This document shows positions 1 through 7,462 of a stretch of DNA of 64,000 nucleotides, in pieces. The stretch's first letter is position 1; each line of letters opens with the position of its first letter. A program made the translations under genes and the position numbers. The stretch covers positions 2,348,953 through 2,412,952 of the forward strand of contig NZ_CP083985.1 of the NCBI RefSeq assembly GCF_020172665.1. Direction: 5' to 3'. The notes beneath the pieces were generated by a model. That model was not told the DNA's origin, made no database searches, and was given only the letters and a program-made list of their open reading frames with translations. This DNA is from [Mycobacterium] zoologicum (GTDB lineage Bacteria > Actinomycetota > Actinomycetes > Mycobacteriales > Mycobacteriaceae).

Positions 1-390
1 TTTGGGCCGGCGTACCGGTAACCCGGTGTTTTGGTCCAGGTGCCGCAGCAATGGCATCCGGTAGCGGCGCAGCACCGCCTCAACGGTCGAGCGTGGCAGG
101 TGCAGGTAAGCGGCGATGCGATGTGGGCCCCAGCGCCGGGTGAAGCGCAGGTTGACGATGCGCCGCTCACGTCGTTTCGGCAACCGCAACGGACTGCGAT
201 GCGGCCGGCTGGGCCGGTCTACCATCGCTGCTTCGCCACCGTCGCGATAACGGTCGGCCCATTTCTTGGCTGTGGCCACCGAACATTGGAACCGCTCAGC
301 CGCGCGCCGCAAACTCCAGCCCTGATCAACAACCGCCTGCGCAAGCCGCAACCGCCCACGAGGAGTCAACGAAGCATTAGCGTGGACCAT
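1..390 (-). CDS. IS481-family transposase, N-terminal 130 residues (partial)
   Basis: An uninterrupted frame starts at the ATG at 388-390 (MVHANASLTPRGRLRLAQ) and is open at the edge. It contains an N-terminal winged-helix/HTH region (residues about 25-60, SLRRAAERFQCSVATAKKWADRY), then the basic stretch RPHRSPLRLPKRRERRIV and WGPHRIAAYLHLPRSTV, all typical of IS481-family DDE transposases (helix-turn-helix 28 plus integrase core). The catalytic DDE domain lies outside the window. The start is preceded by AGAGG at a 5-base spacing, but that ribosome site sits inside a long inverted repeat. No frameshift is seen in the visible part, so the element may be active. Confidence 0.88.
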   Translation of the reverse strand, partial: MVHANASLTPRGRLRLAQAVVDQGWSLRRAAERFQCSVATAKKWADRYRDGGEAAMVDRPSRPHRSPLRLPKRRERRIVNLRFTRRWGPHRIAAYLHLPRSTVEAVLRRYRMPLLRHLDQNTGLPVRRPK

Positions 391-450
391 GAGGACCTCT
401 CGGTAATCGGATGTGCGTGTTTGGTAACCACACCGATACCGGAGGTCCTC
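391..450 (-). repeat. Long imperfect hairpin just upstream of the transposase start
   Basis: Bases 391-415 and 428-450 are near-perfect inverted repeats (outer arms GAGGACCTC and GAGGTCCTC). About 22 base pairs can form, with single-base bulges and a loop of roughly 13 bases. In the transposase transcript the 3' arm includes the AGAGG ribosome site and ends next to the ATG, so folding would hide translation initiation. Sequestration of this kind is known for IS10 and IS50; here it is an inference. Confidence 0.75.
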
Positions 451-481
451 ACCTACTTCCGCTCACCACGCCGTTCACAAC

Positions 482-497
482 CTGTCTGGGAGTTACA
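482..497 (-). repeat. Terminal inverted repeat end of the IS481-family element
   Basis: Read inward on the minus strand the sequence is TGTAACTCCCAGACAG. It sits at the boundary between the transposase leader and the ppm1 stop codon. The partner repeat is outside the window, so the repeat length cannot be set. Confidence 0.6.
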
Positions 498-503
498 CCT
501 AGC
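498..503. other. Probable IS target site CCTAGC (NCTAGN)
   Basis: The six bases directly outside the IS end read CCTAGC. IS481 elements are known to insert at NCTAGN and duplicate it. The site includes the TAG stop of ppm1 (499-501 read on the minus strand). If the other side of the element carries the same six bases, this is the target duplication and the stop codon was preserved by it. Confidence 0.6.
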
Positions 504-1248
504 GCTTACCGCGGAGCCGGTTCACCCGGCCGCCGATCCCCCACCGGGCGACCTTGACCATCGCCTCGCGGATGTTGGAGCCACTCATCTTCGACACGCC
601 GAGCTCGCGCTCGGTGAAGGTGATAGGCACCTCGGTGATGGTGAAACCCTCGTTGACGGCGCGCCAGGTGAGGTCCACCTGGAAGCAGTAGCCCTTGGAG
701 TCCACCGCGTCCAGTCCGAGCTTCTCCAGCACCCCGCGTCGGTAGGCCCGGTAACCAGCGGTGATGTCGTGAATGCCGACTCCGAGCAGCAGCCGGGCAT
801 AGGTGTTGGCGGTCTTGGACAGCACCAAGCGGCGCACCGGCCAGTTACGCACCGCTCCGCCGTCGACGTAGCGCGATCCGATCGCCAGGTCGGCGCCGGC
901 GTCGACGGCGTCCAGCAACCGGTACAGCTGCTCGGGCGCGTGGCTGCCGTCGGCGTCCATCTCGACCAGGACGTCGTAGTCGCGGGCCAGCCCCCAGGCG
1001 AAGCCGGCCAGATAAGCCGCGCCCAACCCGGCCTTCTCCGTCCGGTGCATCACATGCACGCGCTCGGGATCGGCGGCGGCCCGCTCGTCGGCCAGCTGCC
1101 CGGTGCCGTCGGGGCTGCCGTCGTCGACCACCAGAACGTGCACGTCAGGGCGGGCCTGCTGCAGCCGGCCCAAGATGATCGGCAGGTTCTCCAGCTCGTT
1201 GTAGGTGGGAATGACCACCAGGGTGTGCAGGCTGGGACGCTCACTCAT
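499..1248 (-). CDS. ppm1: Polyprenol-phosphate mannosyltransferase Ppm1
   Basis: A 249-residue GT2 glycosyltransferase that transfers mannose from GDP-mannose to polyprenyl phosphate, giving the lipid-linked donor for lipomannan, lipoarabinomannan and protein O-mannosylation. Visible motifs are [12 protein letters not shown] near the N-terminus, [10 protein letters not shown] and the metal-binding MDADGSH, with a basic C-terminal end ([11 protein letters not shown]). No membrane segment is seen, as in the free-standing M. smegmatis enzyme. The ATG at 1246-1248 ([12 protein letters not shown]) overlaps the lnt stop by 8 bases, so the two are translationally coupled. An upstream in-frame extension to 1335 runs inside lnt and is not preferred. 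The stop lies within the IS target site. Confidence 0.95.
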   Translation of the reverse strand: MSERPSLHTLVVIPTYNELENLPIILGRLQQARPDVHVLVVDDGSPDGTGQLADERAAADPERVHVMHRTEKAGLGAAYLAGFAWGLARDYDVLVEMDADGSHAPEQLYRLLDAVDAGADLAIGSRYVDGGAVRNWPVRRLVLSKTANTYARLLLGVGIHDITAGYRAYRRGVLEKLGLDAVDSKGYCFQVDLTWRAVNEGFTITEVPITFTERELGVSKMSGSNIREAMVKVARWGIGGRVNRLRGKR

Positions 1249-2950
1249 CGGCGCCGCTCCTCCCGTTGACTTCGGCGCCGGAGGGCCGCCGTGTGAGGCG
1301 ACGCCGGGTGGCCGGACGCCGCATGAACACTCCATTTTGCCGTATGGCCGCCATCAGTCCGGCAACGGCCGCGCCGAGCAGCATCCATTGCAGGAGCGGC
1401 CCCCACCGGGTGGCCGGGGTCAGGCTGGACTTGAGGCGCACGTGCGCGTCGAGGTAGGCCGGTTCGAAGAACCCGGTGCGGGCCAGTTCTCGACCGTCGG
1501 GGGCGATCATCGCGCTGATTCCGGTGGTTCCCGCGACGACGACGTAGCGGTCGTGTTCGACGGCGCGCACCTTGGCGAAGGCCAGTTGCTGTTCGCTCAT
1601 CGTGGCGTCGAAGGTGGCGTTGTTCGACGGCACCGTCAGCAACCGGGCTCCGGCGAGCACCGACTGGCGCGCGGCGCGGTCGAAGATTACTTCCCAGCAG
1701 GTGGCCACCCCGACCGGCACGCCCGCGACATGCACGACGCCGTCCCCGTGGCCCGGCACGAAGTAGCCCGCCCGATCGGCATAGCTGGACAGGTGACGGA
1801 AGAAATCCCGCCACGGCAGGTATTCACCGAACGGCTGCACGATCCGCTTGTCGTGGCTGTCGCCCGGTCCGGTGACCGGATCCCACACCAGCACAGAGTT
1901 GGTGGCGACCGGATTGTCGCGGGTCCAACCCGGCGCGGAGCGCACGGTGCCGACCAGGATGGGCGCGTCGATCGCCTGAGCCGCCAGCGTGATCTGTTGT
2001 CCGGCATCGGCATTGGCCACGGGGTCGATGTCGGAGGCATTCTCCGGCCAGATCACGAACAACGGCTGCGGGGCCCGCCCGGCCGCGACGTCTTCGGCCA
2101 GTCGCAAGGTCTCGCGGACGTGATAGTCCAGCACCTGGCGGCGCTGGGCGTTGAAGTCCAGCCCGAGCCGCGGCACATTGCCCTGCACCGCGGCCACCGT
2201 GATGGTGGGGTCGTCGCCGGCGCCCGCTCCCGAGCGCCGGACGCCCGGCCACATCAGCACCGTGGCCAGCAATATCGCGCAGATGCACAGGCCGGGCAGC
2301 AGCACCGCCGGCGGGGGGGCGGCGGACTCGGCGTGCTGCGAGTCGTCGCGCAGCCATCGGACGATCTCGGAGATCAGCGCGGCACCGGCGCAGCCGGCAA
2401 GCGCCACGGCTGTCGACAACAACGGGACCCCGCCGAGGGCGACCAGTGGCAGCAGCGGCCCCTCGGTCTGGCCGTATCCGATTACGCCCCAGGGGAATCC
2501 GCCAAACGGCAACACCGACTTCGCCCACTCCAGGGCTGTCCACAGCAGCGCGAACCACACCGGCCAGCCCGCCAGGTCACGCACCACGACGGCGGCCGCA
2601 CCGAAGACGGCCGGGAACAGCGCACACATCAGCGTCAGCATCAGCCACGGCAGCGGCCCCACCAGCCCGCCGACCCACGGCAGCAGCGGCAGGTAGAACG
2701 CCAGACCGCAGAGCAGGCCGTACCCGAACCCGCCGGCGATCGTGGTCACCGGGTGCCGCAGCACCCAGCTCAGCAGCCCGATCGCCAGAATCGCCGCCCA
2801 CCACCAGTTCAACGGCGGGAAGCTGGCGCGCAGCAGCATTCCGGCGACCACCGTCGCGGCCAGCTGAGCCCAGCGATCCGCCGCCGCCACCCCCAGCCGT
2901 TCCAGGCGGTTCGGCGTGGGTGCCGCCGGGCGGCTGTCGGACTCAGCCAT
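1241..2950 (-). CDS. lnt: Apolipoprotein N-acyltransferase Lnt
   Basis: A 569-residue integral membrane enzyme that adds the third acyl chain to the N-terminal cysteine of lipoproteins. An N-terminal half with several hydrophobic helices (about residues 30-235) is followed by a nitrilase-fold domain (about 250-505) and a last membrane segment (about 517-536). The catalytic triad is visible as E303 (WPENAS), K368 ([13 protein letters not shown]) and C418 (GVATCWEV). The gene overlaps the upstream amidohydrolase stop by 8 bases and the downstream ppm1 start by 8. In M. tuberculosis the same two activities form one fused protein; here they are clearly two genes. Confidence 0.95.
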   Translation of the reverse strand: MAESDSRPAAPTPNRLERLGVAAADRWAQLAATVVAGMLLRASFPPLNWWWAAILAIGLLSWVLRHPVTTIAGGFGYGLLCGLAFYLPLLPWVGGLVGPLPWLMLTLMCALFPAVFGAAAVVVRDLAGWPVWFALLWTALEWAKSVLPFGGFPWGVIGYGQTEGPLLPLVALGGVPLLSTAVALAGCAGAALISEIVRWLRDDSQHAESAAPPPAVLLPGLCICAILLATVLMWPGVRRSGAGAGDDPTITVAAVQGNVPRLGLDFNAQRRQVLDYHVRETLRLAEDVAAGRAPQPLFVIWPENASDIDPVANADAGQQITLAAQAIDAPILVGTVRSAPGWTRDNPVATNSVLVWDPVTGPGDSHDKRIVQPFGEYLPWRDFFRHLSSYADRAGYFVPGHGDGVVHVAGVPVGVATCWEVIFDRAARQSVLAGARLLTVPSNNATFDATMSEQQLAFAKVRAVEHDRYVVVAGTTGISAMIAPDGRELARTGFFEPAYLDAHVRLKSSLTPATRWGPLLQWMLLGAAVAGLMAAIRQNGVFMRRPATRRRLTRRPSGAEVNGRSGADE

Positions 2951-4553
2951 ACAGGGTCACACCCCGGTGCACCGTGCGCCGACACCGCGGTGCCGCGCCC
3001 GAGTCCAGTACCGGCAGGGGCGGGACACCCGAACGCGGGTCGGTCGACCAGCGCTGGACCGTGTCGCGGGGGGCCTCAACGGCCAGCTCGCCGACCTCCC
3101 ACACCGCATAGGACGCGGGCGCCCCGGGCACCAGGGTGCCCGTCACGCCGTCGTGGACGCCGCCGGCCCGCCAGCCTCCCCGGGTGGCCGCGGCGAACGC
3201 CGCCCGCATCGATACGGCGCTGCCGGGGGTGCGGTGCCGGGCGGCCGCGTGCACGCCGGCCCAGGGGTCGAGTGCGGTCACCGGGCTGTCGGAACCGAAC
3301 GCGAGTGGCACGCCTTGGGATGCTAACAGCGCGAACGGATTCAGCCCGGCGGCGCGCTCGGCACCGAGCCGCTGGGAGTACATGCCGTCGTCGCCGCCCC
3401 AGCGCGCATCGAAGGCCGGCTGCATACTGGCGATCACACCCCACGAGCCGAGTTTGGCGGCCTGCTCGGCGTTGACCATCTCCAGGTGCTCCAGCCGGTG
3501 ACCGCAGCGGGCCACCGCAGCCACCCCGAAGTCCTCCACCACCTGTTCCAGCGCGGCAACCACCGAAGACACTGCGGCGTCACCGATCACGTGGAAGCCC
3601 GCGGGAACCTCCGCCTCGGTGCAGGCCCGCAGGTGCGCCTCGATGGTTGCCTTGTCGAGGTGGCACACGCCGGTGCAATCGGGCGCATCGGCGTAGGGCT
3701 GGTGCAGCCAGGCGGTGTGCGAGCCCAGGGCGCCGTCGACGAACAGGTCACCACCGAGGCCGCGAGCACCGGTGTCGGCGACCAACTCCCGGGCCCGGGC
3801 GGCGCTGTCGACCGGTTCACCCCAGTAGCCGACGACCTCGACCCCGTGGCTGAGGGCGCGAAGTTCCCGCCAGTCGTCGAGCCCACCGATATCGGGGCCG
3901 GCGCACTCGTGCACCATCACGATCCCGGCGGCGGCCGCCGCATCGAGTGCCGCCGTGCGGGCTGCGGAACGCTGGTCGGCGGTGAGCAGTTCGCGGGCCT
4001 CGGCGCGTACCCGGTGGTGGGCCTCTCCGGACAGGGGGCCGGACAGTACGGCGTCGCCGGACAGGCCGGTCACCCGACGGCGCAGCGCGGTCGAGGCCAA
4101 CGCCGAGTGCACGTCGACACGCGACAGGTAGGCCACCCGATCCCCCACCACCGCGTCGACCGCCGCGGTGTCGGGGGCGCCGTCCGGCCAGTCCGTCTCA
4201 TCCCAGCCGTGACCCCAGATCGGTTGGCCGGGATGGGCTGCGGCGTAGTCGGCGACCAGCTGCAGGCAGTGCCGTGACGAGGTGGCCGGCCGCAGGTCCA
4301 GGCCGGTGCGGCACAGACCGGTCTCGGTGACGTGGACATGGCTGTCCACGAAGCCCGGTGTCACGAAACCCCCATCGAGGTCGTCCACCTCGGCCTGTGG
4401 GAACCGTTCACGCCCGACGGCGTCGCTGCCCACCCACACGACCAGGCCGTCGCGTACCGCCATGGCGGTGGCATCGGGATGGCTCGGGCTGTGGATACGC
4501 CCGCCCAGCAGCAGCGACGCAGAAGTCCCGGACGCGATGCTCTCGACAGTCAC
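2943..4553 (-). CDS. Amidohydrolase family 3 protein (Rv2052c-like)
   Basis: A 536-residue YtcJ-type metal-dependent amidohydrolase. It shows the metal-binding GFVDSHVHV near residue 65, [37 protein letters not shown] and [12 protein letters not shown] near the C-terminus. Length and neighbours match H37Rv Rv2052c, whose substrate is unknown to me. The start is the GTG at 4551-4553, placed 7 bases after a TACTTT box, so it probably begins a leaderless mRNA for the operon with lnt and ppm1. Co-transcription with envelope lipidation genes is conserved but does not by itself reveal the substrate. Confidence 0.85.
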   Translation of the reverse strand: MTVESIASGTSASLLLGGRIHSPSHPDATAMAVRDGLVVWVGSDAVGRERFPQAEVDDLDGGFVTPGFVDSHVHVTETGLCRTGLDLRPATSSRHCLQLVADYAAAHPGQPIWGHGWDETDWPDGAPDTAAVDAVVGDRVAYLSRVDVHSALASTALRRRVTGLSGDAVLSGPLSGEAHHRVRAEARELLTADQRSAARTAALDAAAAAGIVMVHECAGPDIGGLDDWRELRALSHGVEVVGYWGEPVDSAARARELVADTGARGLGGDLFVDGALGSHTAWLHQPYADAPDCTGVCHLDKATIEAHLRACTEAEVPAGFHVIGDAAVSSVVAALEQVVEDFGVAAVARCGHRLEHLEMVNAEQAAKLGSWGVIASMQPAFDARWGGDDGMYSQRLGAERAAGLNPFALLASQGVPLAFGSDSPVTALDPWAGVHAAARHRTPGSAVSMRAAFAAATRGGWRAGGVHDGVTGTLVPGAPASYAVWEVGELAVEAPRDTVQRWSTDPRSGVPPLPVLDSGAAPRCRRTVHRGVTLYG

Positions 4554-4560
4554 GGTCTAA

Positions 4561-4566
4561 AAAGTA
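4561..4566 (-). promoter_or_regulatory. -10 box of the amidohydrolase-lnt-ppm1 operon
   Basis: TACTTT on the minus strand lies 7 bases before the GTG start, the spacing of a leaderless mycobacterial promoter. No clear -35 is seen. Confidence 0.5.
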
Positions 4567-4577
4567 CGGGTACCGGG

Positions 4578-5066
4578 TCAGCCGGCCGACAGGGCGGGCT
4601 GATTCACCTCGACCACACTGACCACTTCGGCGTCGATGTAGTCATCCCGGCGAGCCGCGCGGCGGCCCGCATACCAGCGGCGGCCCACCGTGGCCGCGCT
4701 CAGCAGCGGGGTGTAGCGGCCCAGGCCGATCGTCGCCGCGGACACCAGCAGTGGGCGGGCAGCAGAGCGAGTCGCCGGCGCGAGCAGTCCCAGCCCCAAC
4801 AGCGTGGTCACCGGTCCGGGCACCGCCACCAGCAGCGTGCCGGCCGCGACCAGCCCGCCGTCGGTCAGCGCACCCCGCCCGGCGCCCGAGCGCAGCCGTC
4901 GGACCTGATGCCTGACCTGGCCTGCCGACAGCGCGAGTCCGGCGACGAATGCCACGAGCAGGCCTAGCACCGTCCAACCGAACCCGACAACCCAGATCAA
5001 CGCAGCCACCGCCGCCGTCTCGACCAGGGCATAGGCCAGAAACATCCGAAGCACAGCGCTCGCCAT
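4578..5066 (-). CDS. fxsA: FxsA-family membrane protein
   Basis: A 162-residue protein with the FxsA core: an N-terminal pair of hydrophobic segments (RMFLAYALVETAAVAALIWVV; WTVLGLLVAFVAGLALSA) and a third hydrophobic stretch around residues 75-105 (LVAAGTLLVAVPGPVTTLLGLGLL). FxsA in E. coli relieves F-plasmid exclusion of phage T7; its role in mycobacteria is unknown. The C-terminal tail is polar. It is read leftwards towards the amidohydrolase with 24 bases between and corresponds to Rv2053c. Confidence 0.85.
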   Translation of the reverse strand: MASAVLRMFLAYALVETAAVAALIWVVGFGWTVLGLLVAFVAGLALSAGQVRHQVRRLRSGAGRGALTDGGLVAAGTLLVAVPGPVTTLLGLGLLAPATRSAARPLLVSAATIGLGRYTPLLSAATVGRRWYAGRRAARRDDYIDAEVVSVVEVNQPALSAG

Positions 5067-5118
5067 GCCACTCCAACGTCGGCCTCGCGGATCGAGTTCC
5101 CCGCGGCCCGAGGCGCAC

Positions 5119-5124
5119 TACGGT
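5119..5124 (+). promoter_or_regulatory. -10 box of the dienelactone hydrolase gene
   Basis: TACGGT lies 6 bases before the ATG at 5131, which suggests leaderless transcription and supports that start over the in-frame start at 5065. Confidence 0.5.
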
Positions 5125-5130
5125 GATGCG

Positions 5131-5838
5131 ATGACCACAATCGAACTCGCTACCGGCGACGGTCCGATCGAGGCGCTGCTGGACATTCCGGACGGTCCGG
5201 GGCCGTGGCCCGGCGTGGTGGTGATCCACGACGCCATCGGGTACGGAGCGGACATGCAGGCCATCTCCGAGCGGGTCGCCGCGGCCGGCTACCTAGCACT
5301 GTCGCCGAACCTGTACTCCCGCGGCGGGCGGGCTCGCTGCATCACCCGGGTGTTCCGCGAGCTGCTCACCCAACGCGGTCGCGCCCTGGACGACATCATG
5401 GCCGCCCGCGCTCATCTGCTGGACATGCCGCAGTGCTCGGGGCAGGTCGGGATCGCCGGGTTCTGCATGGGCGGACAGTTCTCGTTGATCCTGTCGCCCA
5501 AAGGATTCGGGGCGTCTGCCCCGTTCTACGGCACCCCGCTGCCCCGGCACCTCAGCGACACCCTCGACGGCGCCTGCCCGATCGTCGCCAGCTTCGGGGC
5601 ACGCGATCCGCTAGGCAGGGGCGCCGGTGAACGGTTGCGCGTACTCGTCGAGGAGAAGCAGATCCCGCACGACATCAAGACCTATCCCGGCGCCGGTCAC
5701 AGCTTCGCCAACAAATTGCCGGCCCAACCGCTGATCCGGATCGCCGGTTTCGGCTACGACGATGCTGCGACCGCCGACGCCTGGGAGCGGGTGTTCGCAT
5801 TCTTCGGCGAACACCTGCACCCGGACTCGGTCGCCTAA
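5131..5838 (+). CDS. Dienelactone hydrolase family protein (Rv2054-like)
   Basis: A 235-residue alpha/beta hydrolase. The family's cysteine nucleophile elbow is visible as GFCMGG (C112), with D159 (GARDP) and H190 (GAGHSF) completing a Cys-Asp-His triad. Such enzymes hydrolyse dienelactones or related esters; the physiological substrate is unknown here. The ATG at 5131 follows a TANNNT box by 6 bases. Its TAA overlaps by two bases the stop codon of the convergent Fe-S repair gene, so no terminator fits between them. Confidence 0.9.
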   Translation: MTTIELATGDGPIEALLDIPDGPGPWPGVVVIHDAIGYGADMQAISERVAAAGYLALSPNLYSRGGRARCITRVFRELLTQRGRALDDIMAARAHLLDMPQCSGQVGIAGFCMGGQFSLILSPKGFGASAPFYGTPLPRHLSDTLDGACPIVASFGARDPLGRGAGERLRVLVEEKQIPHDIKTYPGAGHSFANKLPAQPLIRIAGFGYDDAATADAWERVFAFFGEHLHPDSVA

Positions 5839-6530
5839 GCGCTCGCGGTTGCCAGGACCCGCGGGAACAGCACGTTGTTCTCCTTGTGCACGTGCAGGTG
5901 GATGTCGCTCTCCAGGTCCGCCAAGCCGGCCAGCATCGCGGTGTAGCTGGCGCAGGCGTCGGCGGGAACGGCGTAGCCGCCGGTGAGCTCACGCAACTCG
6001 GCCAGCAGATGGCCGGCGTTGTCGTGTTCCTGCTGGTTCTCCGCCAGTTCGTTGCGGACCTCGTCGGACAGCGGGCGGTCCGGCCGGCCGGCGCTCAGGC
6101 TGATCTCGGGGAAGAGCATGGTCTCCTCGGTGCGCAGGTGGGGTTCCATGCCGCCGCGCAACTGGTGGAAGACCTCACGGACCCGGGCCAGCTCGCCGTG
6201 GTTGGGTCCGTGCACGCGCGCCACCTTGTCGACCAGTTCGGCCAACCGGGGGAACTCGTCCCACAGGAAGCGGTGGTGGGTGCTGACGATGTGCGCGATC
6301 AGCGCGGTGTCGTCGAAGTCGGCCCAATCGGCCCGCTGAGCGGACTCGGTGGAGCTGTTCAGTGCGGCCAGCAATTCGTCGGCGTCGACGCCGTCGGCCG
6401 CGCACGCATCGGCCAGGGAGCGCTGGCCGTGGCAGCAGAAGTCGATACCGAACCGGCTCAGGGTCCGGGTGGACGACGGGTCAGCGGTGACGATGTCGCC
6501 GAGGATCTGGTCAGAGGTGAAGGTCGTCAC
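5835..6530 (-). CDS. ytfE: Iron-sulfur cluster repair di-iron protein (RIC/YtfE/ScdA)
   Basis: A 231-residue protein that repairs Fe-S clusters damaged by nitric oxide or oxidants. The N-terminal ScdA domain carries RFGIDFCCHGQ, with the paired cysteines. The C-terminal hemerythrin-like domain offers the di-iron ligands in STHHRFLWDEF, HGPNHGEL, HLRTEETMLFPE, EHDNAGHLL and HVHKENNVLFPR. I chose the GTG at 6528-6530 (VTTFTSDQILG) because GGGAGC stands 5 bases upstream; a longer frame to 6572 would begin on the -10 box. The gene is not part of this neighbourhood in H37Rv as I recall it. Confidence 0.92.
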   Translation of the reverse strand: MTTFTSDQILGDIVTADPSSTRTLSRFGIDFCCHGQRSLADACAADGVDADELLAALNSSTESAQRADWADFDDTALIAHIVSTHHRFLWDEFPRLAELVDKVARVHGPNHGELARVREVFHQLRGGMEPHLRTEETMLFPEISLSAGRPDRPLSDEVRNELAENQQEHDNAGHLLAELRELTGGYAVPADACASYTAMLAGLADLESDIHLHVHKENNVLFPRVLATASA

Positions 6531-6551
6531 GCGAAGCTCCCTAGGCTCGAG

Positions 6552-6568
6552 ATTTGAAGGACTTAAAT
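6552..6568 (-). promoter_or_regulatory. Operator-like dyad over the start region of the Fe-S repair gene
   Basis: A 17-base dyad of form ATTTNAANNNTTNAAAT lies just downstream of the TATAGT box and would cover the transcription start. RIC genes in other bacteria are often repressed by the NO sensor NsrR (Rrf2 family), whose sites are AT-rich dyads. The identity of the regulator here is an inference. Confidence 0.5.
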
Positions 6569-6570
6569 CC

Positions 6571-6576
6571 ACTATA
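6571..6576 (-). promoter_or_regulatory. -10 box of the Fe-S repair gene
   Basis: TATAGT on the minus strand is 40 bases before the chosen GTG, leaving a short untranslated leader that holds the GGGAGC ribosome site. Confidence 0.55.
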
Positions 6577-6594
6577 TGCGATGCGGGCTCCGGC

Positions 6595-6981
6595 TCACCC
6601 GGCGGTCGGGGTCAGTGCCAGCCCGACATTGTTGCGCATGCCACCGCGCAGCTTGCTGAAGAAGTTGAACACGCGCCCGACGACGTGATAGCGCTTGCCG
6701 ATCGCGTCGTAGACGGCGCCGTTCTGCGATTTGTCCAGCACGGTGGCGACCGCCTCGATCGCCTCACTCTTGGGGTTTCCCCGCATGTCACACACCGCAA
6801 GCGTGACGCGGGGCGTGTTGCGGATGCGCTTGACCTTCCAGGAGCTCTCCTGGGTGATCACCAGGAGCCGGTCCCCGTCTGCCGCAGCCCAAATCGGGGT
6901 GGGCTTGGGCCGACCGTCTTTGGTGAACGTGGTCAGCAGCAGGTAGTCAGCCTTGGCGATGTCAGCAAACGTCGGGGTCAC
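6595..6981 (-). CDS. PPOX-class F420-dependent oxidoreductase (Rv2061c-like)
   Basis: A 128-residue split beta-barrel flavin/deazaflavin-binding protein. Family signatures are YLLLTTFTKDGRPKPTPIWAA at the N-terminus, RLLVITQESSWKVKRIRNTPRVTLAVCD in the middle and the C-terminal YDAIGKRYHVVGRVFNF. Members bind F420 or FMN and reduce small substrates; the substrate here is unknown. The GTG start follows a TAGATT box by 7 bases, which suggests leaderless expression. By sequence type and position it is probably the Rv2061c orthologue. Confidence 0.85.
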   Translation of the reverse strand: MTPTFADIAKADYLLLTTFTKDGRPKPTPIWAAADGDRLLVITQESSWKVKRIRNTPRVTLAVCDMRGNPKSEAIEAVATVLDKSQNGAVYDAIGKRYHVVGRVFNFFSKLRGGMRNNVGLALTPTAG

Positions 6982-6988
6982 GAAGGTG

Positions 6989-6994
6989 AATCTA
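6989..6994 (-). promoter_or_regulatory. -10 box of the PPOX gene
   Basis: TAGATT on the minus strand, 7 bases before the GTG start. Confidence 0.5.
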
Positions 6995-7020
6995 CCCGTC
7001 AGCCATCGCCGGGGCGGGGC

Positions 7021-7338
7021 CTACAGCGGAGGGTGACTCGGGATCGGGTGCAGTTCGGAGAGCCGCGGCAGCTCGGGCTTCGCCGGCGGCGAGCCGACGT
7101 ACGCGGCGACGGCTTCCGGCGAGATCAACGCGTAGCGGACGAGCAGATCTACGGCGTTCAAGCCGAAGTGCTGGGCAACCCGGATCAGGTTGTCGGCGGT
7201 GATCAGTCGACCCTCATGAGCCGCCTTGTAGTACGCGGACTTGCGGTAACCGAAGGCCTCGTAGACTTCAGTCGCCGGCAACGGCCTGCCGACCAGGTAC
7301 GGAAGCACGACCGACGGGTCTTTGTCACGATCGTCCAT
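7021..7338 (-). CDS. Small Cro/CI-like helix-turn-helix protein, function unknown
   Basis: A 105-residue protein. Residues about 18-64 (LPATEVYEAFGYRKSAYY, then KAAHEGRLITADNLIRVAQH) resemble an XRE-type helix-turn-helix, and the C-terminal 30 residues are proline-rich. I do not recognise a named orthologue. The ATG at 7336-7338 follows a TATCGT box by 8 bases; a longer frame to 7377 is possible. The flanking DNA is less GC-rich than its neighbours. It occupies the place where H37Rv has the cobalamin, blaC and sigC genes. A role as an autoregulated repressor, possibly of phage or toxin-antitoxin origin, is only an inference. Confidence 0.7.
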   Translation of the reverse strand: MDDRDKDPSVVLPYLVGRPLPATEVYEAFGYRKSAYYKAAHEGRLITADNLIRVAQHFGLNAVDLLVRYALISPEAVAAYVGSPPAKPELPRLSELHPIPSHPPL

Positions 7339-7346
7339 GGTTTTAG

Positions 7347-7352
7347 ACGATA
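7347..7352 (-). promoter_or_regulatory. -10 box of the HTH gene
   Basis: TATCGT on the minus strand lies 8 bases before the ATG. Upstream on the same strand are TTGACA and two copies of GACTAT(G/C)G that may serve as operator half-sites. Confidence 0.4.
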
Positions 7353-7462
7353 GTCCCAAAACGAGCTCTGAAGCCATAGTCAGCTGTCAACTTCCTGTCT
7401 CATTCCTTGGCCCAATCAACGCGTCGGCCAGGAATTTAGTCACAAATTATCGTGGTACGAGC

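Larger units (their letters stand above)
1..497 (-). mobile_element. IS481-family insertion sequence, cut by the window edge
   Basis: The element reads leftwards: its outer end is at 497, followed by a leader of about 107 bases and the transposase gene, which runs off the window at base 1. The outer end read inward begins TGTAACTCCCAGACAG, and the 5'-TGT fits ends of this family. The other end is outside the window, so full length and intactness are unknown. It abuts the 3' end of ppm1. The family call rests on the transposase sequence; the exact end at 497 is inferred from the TGT terminus and the flanking CTAG target. Confidence 0.85.

Noticed and set aside
31..1269. 412-residue plus-strand open frame
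   Set aside because: It is antisense to the transposase and ppm1, has no domain-like pattern, and both minus-strand frames are clear.
1205..3475. 756-residue plus-strand open frame
   Set aside because: It is antisense to lnt and the amidohydrolase, very rich in Arg, Gly and Gln, as expected for a shadow in high-GC DNA.
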